Shown here piece after piece: positions 1 to 5,639 of a stretch of DNA of 6,617 bases (within the stretch, counting starts at the first letter, position 1; every line of letters begins with the position of its first letter). Made by a program: the position numbers and the translations under genes. Source of the DNA: CAZGHF01 sp043797305 (GTDB lineage Bacteria; Patescibacteriota; Minisyncoccia; UBA6257; GWB1-50-10); contig JAZDPW010000029.1 in the NCBI GenBank assembly GCA_043797305.1, positions 1 to 6,617 of the forward strand. Reading direction: 5' to 3'. The notes below the pieces were generated by a model that was not told the DNA's origin, made no database searches, and saw nothing but the letters and a program-made list of their open reading frames with translations.

Positions 1-1515
1 GATGACGGGCCGGCCGAAATCGGATTTCAAAAAATCCTCAACCTCCTGAGTGATGGTGGTAACGCCGAGATAATACTTCCTTGCCCGCTTTACCAAGCCG
101 AAAAGGAATGAGGCGCTGTCTTTGTATTTCATCATCCACCAAGCCTCGTCGATTACGAGTATTCTCCTCTTCAGTTTGGAGCGGATTAAACTCCAGACGA
201 AATTCAAAACTATATACATCGCTATCGGTCGGAGCTCATCTTCCAAATCGCGGATTGAAAAGACAATCAGGCGATTTGCGATATCCACATTGGTCGGCGC
301 GTTGGTGAACCCGGCGTAGGAGCCATGAGTGAACTTATCGAGGCGCTGAGCGAGTATTCGTCCGCCTTCGGTGTTCTCCAGTACCGTCTGGAGATCTTCC
401 AAAAGCGGTGGATTTATTTCCCGGCCGGTGCCGAAGTTTTCGGCGGTGATGTCGCGGGAAGCGTAGGTTTCGGTAATGACCCTGTCGAGAAGCGCGTCTT
501 CCTCGGGGTTAATTTCACCGAGCATCAATTTGACGAGGCCGGTAAGGTTTAGGATGTGGGACTTAAAAACATCGGCCGGTTCCTCTCCCTCCGGTATTAT
601 CGGTATGTCAAAAGGATTGATGTGGTTCGGCGAAGTGAGGGAAATTTTGAAGAAGCTGCCGCCCACGGCATTGGCGAGGTTTTGGTATTCGTTCTCGGGG
701 TCGATTACGATTACGTCCGTGCCCATCATCATTGAGCGGATGATTTCGAGTTTGGTTGCGTAGGACTTGCCGCTGCCTGATTTCGCGAAGACCACGCTGT
801 TTGCGTTCTCAAGCGAGAACCGGTCGAAAATCACCAAGCCGTTGTTGTGGAGATTCACGCCGTAAAGAATTCCCTTATCGGAAGAAAGGTCCGGCGAAAT
901 GAACGGGAAGAGCGACGAGGCCGGCCCCGAGTTTAGAGGCGTGCCGACCGCAAGGACGTCCTCGCCGATGGGGAGGACGGAATTTAATCCTTCAAGCTGC
1001 CGGAAGAGAGCCGGTTTTACGTACACGAGCTTACTCTCCATTATGGACTCGATTTTGTTCTCGAGCTTGCTCAAACCGGTCAAATCCGTGCCGTAGATTG
1101 TGATATAGACGCCGATTTCAAAAAGTTTTTCCGTGGCTTGTTGGAGAGAGTCCCGGAGACTTTCGATGTCCTGATAAGCGGTCTCGAGCACGGGATCGCG
1201 GACAATTCCTTTTTCGGTTTTTTCGTTCAACTCCGATTCGATTTGAGCGACTTTTTTCCTCAAGTTTCGGAGAGCGAGAGCGGTGTCCATCGGGTGGACG
1301 AAAATAGATACGTCCATCATCTCGGCAAGATTCAAAATCGGCGAGAACCAGCCGCTCGAAACGAAGCGGGGGTAAGTGAAGATAAAAAAAGTTTTTACGA
1401 AATAGTCGCCGAGTTTCAGGTAGCTGGAATTTATTTCCAATCCGGCCGGGGCGATTACGTTCGGAATGTCTTCTGCTCCCGGTTCGTATGGTTTTGGTAT
1501 TTTAATTTTTTCCAT
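1..1515 (-). CDS. virB4: VirB4/TraC-family type IV secretion ATPase (3' end beyond window)
   Basis: This is the energising ATPase of a type IV secretion or conjugation-like system; family members are cytoplasmic, dock on the inner-membrane VirB3/VirB6 platform and form hexamers. I translated it from the ATG at 1515; the frame stays open for 505 codons to base 1, so the C-terminus is missing (perhaps about 100 residues, judging from the family). Residues 1-205 or so resemble the CagE/TrbE/VirB4 N-terminal domain. Walker A is AKSGSGKS at 244-251 (Lys250), followed by VIDPENEY near 270-277, Walker B ILVIDEAW at 452-459 with Asp456 and Glu457, and a TTITQEVEDFL stretch with Gln490, all typical of the HerA/FtsK-like VirB4 group. 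No catalytic residue is missing in the visible part. An AAAAGG Shine-Dalgarno-like site lies 5 bases before the ATG, and the upstream gene ends one base earlier, so the two are probably co-translated. HerA or VirD4 are less likely, because of the N-domain and the PrgI neighbour. Confidence 0.93.
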   Translation of the reverse strand, partial: MEKIKIPKPYEPGAEDIPNVIAPAGLEINSSYLKLGDYFVKTFFIFTYPRFVSSGWFSPILNLAEMMDVSIFVHPMDTALALRNLRKKVAQIESELNEKTEKGIVRDPVLETAYQDIESLRDSLQQATEKLFEIGVYITIYGTDLTGLSKLENKIESIMESKLVYVKPALFRQLEGLNSVLPIGEDVLAVGTPLNSGPASSLFPFISPDLSSDKGILYGVNLHNNGLVIFDRFSLENANSVVFAKSGSGKSYATKLEIIRSMMMGTDVIVIDPENEYQNLANAVGGSFFKISLTSPNHINPFDIPIIPEGEEPADVFKSHILNLTGLVKLMLGEINPEEDALLDRVITETYASRDITAENFGTGREINPPLLEDLQTVLENTEGGRILAQRLDKFTHGSYAGFTNAPTNVDIANRLIVFSIRDLEDELRPIAMYIVLNFVWSLIRSKLKRRILVIDEAWWMMKYKDSASFLFGLVKRARKYYLGVTTITQEVEDFLKSDFGRPVI

Positions 1516-1516
1516 T

Positions 1517-2164
1517 TTAGCCTTTTGTTATTTCCAGGCCCTTTTTCTCGACGAGTTGAGGGTTGTAGAGATTGTAGTAAAGCTCGGTCAATTCCCCGTC
1601 TTCCAAAATTGTCGCCCGAAGCCCGATTTGCTCGAGGCCGCTTGCCACCTGCTCGACGCGGCGGTTTAACTGTTCGATATTTTCCCTCTCCTTCTCTTCA
1701 GTCGCCTTCTGCTCTTCTTTTTGAGGTGTTTTTTTAAACAATCCCATAATCCCCTTGGCTTGAGAGGTGATTTTAATCGGGTCGTAAGGCACGATTGTGA
1801 AGAATGTTTTGCTTATAATCGGGTTTTCTTCCACGAAAGAGCGGATGAATTCGCCGTATTCTTCGATTTGAATTTTGAGGAGCTCGTTTTTTTCCTCCTC
1901 CTGCCTGGTTTTCAGGAAATTCAGATAGTTGGTCACATTTATCTTTCTTGAGTGGATGAAAAATTGGACGGAAAAGTCTAAAGTATTCAGGAAATTCTGG
2001 AAGCTTGAGAGAATCAAGTTTTGTTCTTCTTCGGATTTTAAGTCAAAGTTCACGCCACTTACAATCAGGACCTTGCGCAGCCCGCCGTCTTTAAGTCGGA
2101 CAACGCCGTCCTTTATCGATTTTACTTCAACGAATTTTTGAGTCGGGAGACTAACTTCAGCCAT
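1517..2164 (-). CDS. Stand-alone TraC/VirB4 N-terminal-domain protein
   Basis: A 215-residue soluble protein with no signal peptide or membrane segment. Residues 10-128 have the pattern of the TraC/VirB4 N-terminal lobe: a short beta start (VEVKSIKDGVVRLKDG), LRKVLIVSGVNF at 29-40, a helix with SEEEQNLILSSFQNFLN, SVQFFIHSR at 65-73, and FFTIVPYDP at 121-129. A charged, probably coiled-coil helix (about 145-178) follows, then GLRATILEDGELTELYYNLYNP-like sequence resembling the end of VirB4 N-domains. There is no Walker A or B motif, so it cannot be an ATPase alone. It sits one base upstream of the complete-looking VirB4 gene, which has its own N-domain, so this is a separate accessory or paralogous lobe and not simply the broken front half. 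Expected to act on the cytoplasmic side with VirB4 and PrgI. The start at 2164 is the only good ATG; no clear ribosome site precedes it (AT-rich upstream). Confidence 0.75.
   Translation of the reverse strand: MAEVSLPTQKFVEVKSIKDGVVRLKDGGLRKVLIVSGVNFDLKSEEEQNLILSSFQNFLNTLDFSVQFFIHSRKINVTNYLNFLKTRQEEEKNELLKIQIEEYGEFIRSFVEENPIISKTFFTIVPYDPIKITSQAKGIMGLFKKTPQKEEQKATEEKERENIEQLNRRVEQVASGLEQIGLRATILEDGELTELYYNLYNPQLVEKKGLEITKG
1521..1526 (-). promoter_or_regulatory. Ribosome binding site for the VirB4 ATPase gene
   Basis: On the minus strand AAAAGG is followed by five bases and then the ATG at 1515. It lies inside the last codons of the preceding gene. It is the clearest Shine-Dalgarno-like site in the cluster and supports the 1515 start. 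Confidence 0.5.
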
Positions 2165-2199
2165 GTTTATATTTTATACGTTGTTATCGTCATTGTCAG
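2164..2199 (-). promoter_or_regulatory. Candidate internal promoter giving a leaderless mRNA for the TraC-N gene
   Basis: On the minus strand CTGACA (2199-2194, 5/6 to the -35 consensus) is followed by a 17-base spacer and TAAAAT (2176-2171, 5/6 to the -10 consensus). The A of the ATG at 2164 lies seven bases past the -10, where transcription would normally start, so a transcript would be leaderless. This occupies the largest gap of the cluster (31 bases) and overlaps the PrgI stop codon. AT-rich gaps throw up such matches by chance, so this is tentative. Confidence 0.3.
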
Positions 2200-2687
2200 T
2201 AATCGACTCTTTTTGCCTCCTCTTTTTCGCCGGTAAGACGTGTCACGACTTGGTATCTTTCTCCTTCCTCCCGCCACTTTTTTGGCGAGAATATTTTGCC
2301 GGTTGTAACATTTAGGGCGATGGACTTGAGTTTCTGCTCAATGCTCATTTTACCCCTCGTTTCCTCGAGCTTTTCGAGCTCCGACGTGTCTAAGGTGGTC
2401 TGCATTACCGCTCTCTGCCAGGTATAAGTGCGGGGCCGCCAGACGTAGGAAATAGCCGATTTAAGGACATCCGGCATCTTCTGGCCGTTTACTTTTACGA
2501 AGGCGAGGGCGACCGCTGCGCCGATCACGAGGATTGAAAGAAGAAGCGACAGAAAAAAATTGAATATATAAAAGAAAATAAAGCTTAAAAGGCTTGCTCC
2601 ACCCACATAGAGAAACTGCTCGAGTGTAAGAGGCCCGATTATCTTGGGCTTCTGCTCTATGAATTGCGGTACTTGAAAAGTGGCCAT
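2196..2687 (-). CDS. prgI: PrgI family (VirB3-like) inner-membrane protein
   Basis: A 163-residue membrane protein of the PrgI family, the VirB3-like partner of VirB4 in Gram-positive-type and CPR type IV secretion systems. It begins with the family's typical ATFQVPQFIEQKPKIIGPLT stretch (residues 2-21), followed by two adjacent hydrophobic helices (about 24-44 and 46-65) forming a hairpin, then the typical KVNGQKMPDVLKSAISYVW and RPRTYTW segment (about 65-90). The last 70 residues are charged, soluble and predicted cytoplasmic; the end is rich in Glu, Lys and Arg. The ATG at 2687 overlaps the stop of the gene before it (TGATG), so translation is probably coupled, and no separate Shine-Dalgarno is obvious. 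It stops with TGA directly after Tyr163. Its place between the VirB6-like and VirB4 genes agrees with a role in anchoring the ATPase to the membrane platform. Confidence 0.9.
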   Translation of the reverse strand: MATFQVPQFIEQKPKIIGPLTLEQFLYVGGASLLSFIFFYIFNFFLSLLLSILVIGAAVALAFVKVNGQKMPDVLKSAISYVWRPRTYTWQRAVMQTTLDTSELEKLEETRGKMSIEQKLKSIALNVTTGKIFSPKKWREEGERYQVVTRLTGEKEEAKRVDY

Positions 2688-3685
2688 CAGAGATTTTTAA
2701 GGTCTATAATGTTTCCTTCTATGGTTGGGGTCGGTTTCAACGGTTCCTGCGGTTTTTTCTCCGCCGGCGGTTCGGGTTTTTTTGCTTCGGGAGGCTTATT
2801 TACCGTTATCGGTTGAAAGGCGTCGGTTGGTTGTTGCGGGGCGGCAGGCGGCGATTCACGTTTGGTGAACGTTTGAAGGTCGATGATTTCTTCCTCCGGC
2901 GGCCGGTCGAAAGGCGTAAGCGGCGTGCGGTACTCGCTGTAATGAACCACTCGTTTACCCTGAGCTTTGTCGAAGGGCTTGCCCCGAGCTTCGTCGAGAG
3001 GTTTTTCTTGTCCGGGAGTTTCCACCCTTACCCGAACCGGTTCTTTGGATATCGTTCCGCCTTTTTCTCCGCCAAAGACTCCAAAAGGAAACTCAAAGCC
3101 CTTAAATTTCTTATCCTCGGTTACCGGTCTTTGCTCCTCCTCTTTGTGGATGACGAAAGGTCTGGCTTCGGTTGCTCCCGCTGGTTGTTCTTTTACTGTT
3201 TTGACCTCTGGTTTAGAGATAGGGATTAGTGGTTCTTCGGAAGCCGGCGTTCTTTTAATCTCGATTCCTATTTCTGCCGGTTTTTCTGCGCTTAATTTCT
3301 CAAAACGAACCACATCCTCGCCTTTAACGTCTTTAACTGAACCAGCCATTTCTTTTTCTACTGGTGGCGAATAAATCTCTCTTATCTCATTTATCACCAG
3401 TCTGAGTATTTTCTTTTCGATTTCCTGAGCAATATTGTTGGCGATCTCGCGGTTGATTTCCGTGTTTTCAGCGATTTCCTTACTCAAGTCTTCCGGCAAA
3501 AGAAATCCCATTATAACGTCACCGGCAAGGGCAGCGATGATTTGGGTTTTGTCTTCGGATAAATGTTCCTTTTTGCAGGTGTCCCAAAGAATGTCGGCGT
3601 TGTATTCCGACCAAAGAGCGTCCCTTAGGGATTGGGACAACTCATCCCATCTTTTTGCCAGTTCGGTTTTTGAAATTGTAATCAT
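2687..3685 (-). CDS. Conserved hypothetical protein: helical N-domain plus long Pro-rich tail
   Basis: A 332-residue soluble protein of unknown function, with no signal peptide or membrane segment. Residues 5-107 form an all-helical domain (LAKRWDELSQSLRDALWS, then IIAALAGDVIMGFLLPEDL, then IANNIAQEIEKKILRLVINE) that matches, from memory, a small helical domain recurring in many uncharacterised CPR proteins. From about 108 to the end it is rich in Pro, Glu and Lys and probably disordered, with short ordered-looking islands: RPFVIHKEE (175-183), RVVHYSEYRTPL (245-256) and IIDL twice (267-270 and 326-329, the second almost at the C-terminus). Residues 229-244 are an eight-residue duplication, PLDEARGK/PFDKAQGK, encoded by a repeat. 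The gene lies between the VirB6-like and PrgI genes and overlaps the latter by one base, so it probably serves the secretion machine as a cytoplasmic adaptor or tether; that role is inferred. No good ribosome site precedes the ATG at 3685. Confidence 0.8.
   Translation of the reverse strand: MITISKTELAKRWDELSQSLRDALWSEYNADILWDTCKKEHLSEDKTQIIAALAGDVIMGFLLPEDLSKEIAENTEINREIANNIAQEIEKKILRLVINEIREIYSPPVEKEMAGSVKDVKGEDVVRFEKLSAEKPAEIGIEIKRTPASEEPLIPISKPEVKTVKEQPAGATEARPFVIHKEEEQRPVTEDKKFKGFEFPFGVFGGEKGGTISKEPVRVRVETPGQEKPLDEARGKPFDKAQGKRVVHYSEYRTPLTPFDRPPEEEIIDLQTFTKRESPPAAPQQPTDAFQPITVNKPPEAKKPEPPAEKKPQEPLKPTPTIEGNIIDLKNL
2958..3001. repeat. Two tandem copies of a CCCTGAGCTTTGTCGAAGGG-type dispersed repeat inside a gene
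   Basis: Plus-strand 2958-2977 reads CCCTGAGCTTTGTCGAAGGG and 2982-3001 reads CCCCGAGCTTCGTCGAGAGG; 16 of 20 positions agree and the spacing is 24 bases, exactly eight codons. The outer bases of the first copy (CCCT/AGGG) are complementary, so an imperfect hairpin is possible. The unit closely resembles the CCCTGAGCTTGTCGAAGGG short repeat that I recall as scattered through many CPR and other bacterial genomes, where it often gives FDKAQGK in coding frames. Here it is read on the minus strand in frame as PLDEARGK then PFDKAQGK within the disordered tail of the host protein. Whether it is mobile or selfish is not shown by this sequence. Confidence 0.75.
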
Positions 3686-3703
3686 GCAAAGAATTAAAAG
3701 TTT

Positions 3704-5620
3704 TTATGCCGCCGCGGAACCGGCCGCAGGCGGTTCAAATTCGAACAACTCTCCCGTTCGGCGTTGACCGAGCGACTTTTTCATGACTTCTTCTAGGTCT
3801 TCAGCTAGATCAACCTCTTTTCTCTGGACGTCTTCAACGGCGCTCTTTACGTTTTTAATACTGGTTGACTTCACGTTCGCAAAAACTTTTCTCATATCTC
3901 CAGGATTATTCTTAGCAATACCGTGGGTGACGGCTTTTTGGATGGAGCTATGTTCAGCGTCGCTTAAACCAGGCAAAGGCTTACTTTGAAAAATGTTGTT
4001 AAACTGGACTTTAGCCCAATCACTCTTTGAAAGGGTGGTGTAGAATTGTGCGGCGGCGTCTTCGCGTTCTTCATCAGTCTTGGCAGTAAGCATTGCGTTG
4101 TTCGCACCGAAGGTCTTTTCCATATCCTCATATTCTTTCTTCTTGCCGTAGCTTTCGAAAACAGCCTTTGTGTTCGGGTCGGATATGTATCTGGCCATAT
4201 CCGGTACCATTTCGAGGTGCCTGCTTTTTGCTAACCTTGATAGAGCCGCTACTCGGTCGAAGTTATTCATTGAAGCAACCCTGAGAGCGAGCTGTTCGTC
4301 GGATAGTCCCTTTTGTCTCTCTTCGGATTGTCTAATTAGATTTCCGCCCTGGACGACTCCGAGCGTACTCAAAGCATTACCCACCTTTCTTCCGCCAACA
4401 TAACTAGCAGCTTTATATAAACCACTCTGCCCCTTCTGGAGGTTTTCGATAAAGCCGCGCACCGGGGCGCTTCTTTGTATTGCTGTTCCGGCTCTTAGTG
4501 CTTGTCTGCCGCTCCACGAAGCCGCTTTACTTCGGGTCCACGCACCGGTTTTACTCGCCAACCCCATCGCTCCAGCTGCGCCGATGATTCCCATCTTTTG
4601 GGCAATTATTAGTCCGCCGATAAGGAGGCCCGACAACACTACCATCTGCGCGCCCTGAATCATCGTGTTTTGGAGAACGCCGGTGAAAAAGTTGCCGGTC
4701 TCTTTGAGCTTGAAACCCACATTGCCCAACCCCTCAACGCTTATGAGAGCGAGATAAACGAAAAACATCATTGCCGGGGCAAAGAAAGACCAACGGAGAA
4801 AGCTATTCCACCATTTATTGAATTGTCCGCCAAGAGCCGGTATCACCCAAAAGAGCCAGACAAGCGGAGCAAGAATCACAAGAAAAGTCAGATAGAGATA
4901 GCGCAGAAGAAGCATGAAAGCGAAAGCAAACAGAACAAAAGCCCCGATTAGAGTGAAAACAACGACGAAAACAAGGCTGGTAATCGAGGTTAGAACCGTT
5001 GCCGTAAAACCGCCACTTACATCTTCTTCGGGTGCGGCGGTGCCATCCTCAATGAAGAATCTTTGTGGTCCGAAGGCATTGGATAAGCTACCGCTCAAGT
5101 CCCATGCGCCCAGAGTTGAGGAAGATAACGCTCTTTCCGCAAAAAAGTTAGTGAGAACGTCGGTAAAGTTTATAACCGCTGCGGCGATGGCGAAGCTGAA
5201 ATTTACGATAATGGCGGCGGCGATGAGTTTTGGTAATAGTTTGGAGATGCCATATTGTTCAAATCTTAAGATTGTTGCGAAGGCAATGACAATAATTACG
5301 AGAACAAAGCCAAGATTGGCGATATCACGGACTAGTTGCCAGCCGACATGGACGAGCGTGTTTGAATCATCAAGAACAGTCAGATTGAGGTCAAGCATCA
5401 GATTCACGAGCATTCCCGCCAGAGTAAAGAGAGTGGCGCCGATGAAGTTGAAAACATAAATAATACCCTTAAACAAACTAGCAATTAAATCGGAAGCGCT
5501 TGGGACTATGTCAAACCAGCCGGCGTTCGTAACTTCCGGCGCAAAGACCAGCAGAACAACCGCCATTAGAATCGCAAACCTGATCAGTTTAGAAAATTTC
5601 ATTTTGTGATGATGTGTCAT
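3704..5620 (-). CDS. TrbL/VirB6-like polytopic membrane protein with large cytoplasmic tail
   Basis: A 638-residue inner-membrane protein matching the TrbL/VirB6 type of type IV secretion platform component. Residues 7-33 look like a signal peptide or first membrane helix (basic KFSKLIRF, hydrophobic core, possible cleavage after TNA at 31-33). Further hydrophobic segments lie at about 51-75, 102-118, 129-152, 208-240, 241-262, 276-294 and 325-345. The aromatic FNKWWNSFLRWSFFAPAMMF stretch (267-286) and the Gly-rich last helix are typical of CPR homologues as I recall them. A loop near 162-205, with acidic APEEDVSGG, separates two membrane blocks. From about 350 on there is a soluble basic and helical tail of about 290 residues, ending in PPAAGSAAA. 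The ATG at 5620 is preceded only by an A-rich AAAAGAAAA; the ATG at 5602 (residue 7) would remove the THHHK prefix and is a plausible alternative start. It lies 19 bases after the exported-protein gene and 18 before the Pro-rich gene. Confidence 0.85.
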   Translation of the reverse strand: MTHHHKMKFSKLIRFAILMAVVLLVFAPEVTNAGWFDIVPSASDLIASLFKGIIYVFNFIGATLFTLAGMLVNLMLDLNLTVLDDSNTLVHVGWQLVRDIANLGFVLVIIVIAFATILRFEQYGISKLLPKLIAAAIIVNFSFAIAAAVINFTDVLTNFFAERALSSSTLGAWDLSGSLSNAFGPQRFFIEDGTAAPEEDVSGGFTATVLTSITSLVFVVVFTLIGAFVLFAFAFMLLLRYLYLTFLVILAPLVWLFWVIPALGGQFNKWWNSFLRWSFFAPAMMFFVYLALISVEGLGNVGFKLKETGNFFTGVLQNTMIQGAQMVVLSGLLIGGLIIAQKMGIIGAAGAMGLASKTGAWTRSKAASWSGRQALRAGTAIQRSAPVRGFIENLQKGQSGLYKAASYVGGRKVGNALSTLGVVQGGNLIRQSEERQKGLSDEQLALRVASMNNFDRVAALSRLAKSRHLEMVPDMARYISDPNTKAVFESYGKKKEYEDMEKTFGANNAMLTAKTDEEREDAAAQFYTTLSKSDWAKVQFNNIFQSKPLPGLSDAEHSSIQKAVTHGIAKNNPGDMRKVFANVKSTSIKNVKSAVEDVQRKEVDLAEDLEEVMKKSLGQRRTGELFEFEPPAAGSAAA

Positions 5621-5639
5621 TTTTCTTTTATGGCTCGCT

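Noticed and set aside
1516..1519. The TraC-N and VirB4 genes as one gene split by a frameshift or nonsense mutation
   Set aside because: VirB4 begins with its own ATG, ribosome site and full N-domain, and the TraC-N protein ends after a complete lobe. Two separate genes explain this better.
1138..1737. A 199-codon plus-strand open frame
   Set aside because: It lies antisense to the VirB4 and TraC-N genes, whose motifs are clear; its product is low-complexity Phe/Arg-rich sequence without recognisable domains. It is a shadow.
2813..3374. Two overlapping plus-strand open frames (138 and 135 codons) containing LSFVEG and SSRG stretches
   Set aside because: They are antisense readings of the Pro-rich gene; LSFVEG and SSRG are simply other frames of the dispersed repeat. 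The minus-strand frame is longer and fits the operon.
3686..3703. Terminator or promoter in the gaps at 3686-3703 and 5621-5639
   Set aside because: Both gaps are under 20 bases, have no GC-rich hairpin with a T-run and no convincing -35/-10 pair.
4914..5459. A 181-codon plus-strand open frame, basic and Thr/Lys-rich
   Set aside because: It is antisense to the membrane-helix region of the VirB6-like gene; hydrophobic minus-strand codons give such basic shadows.
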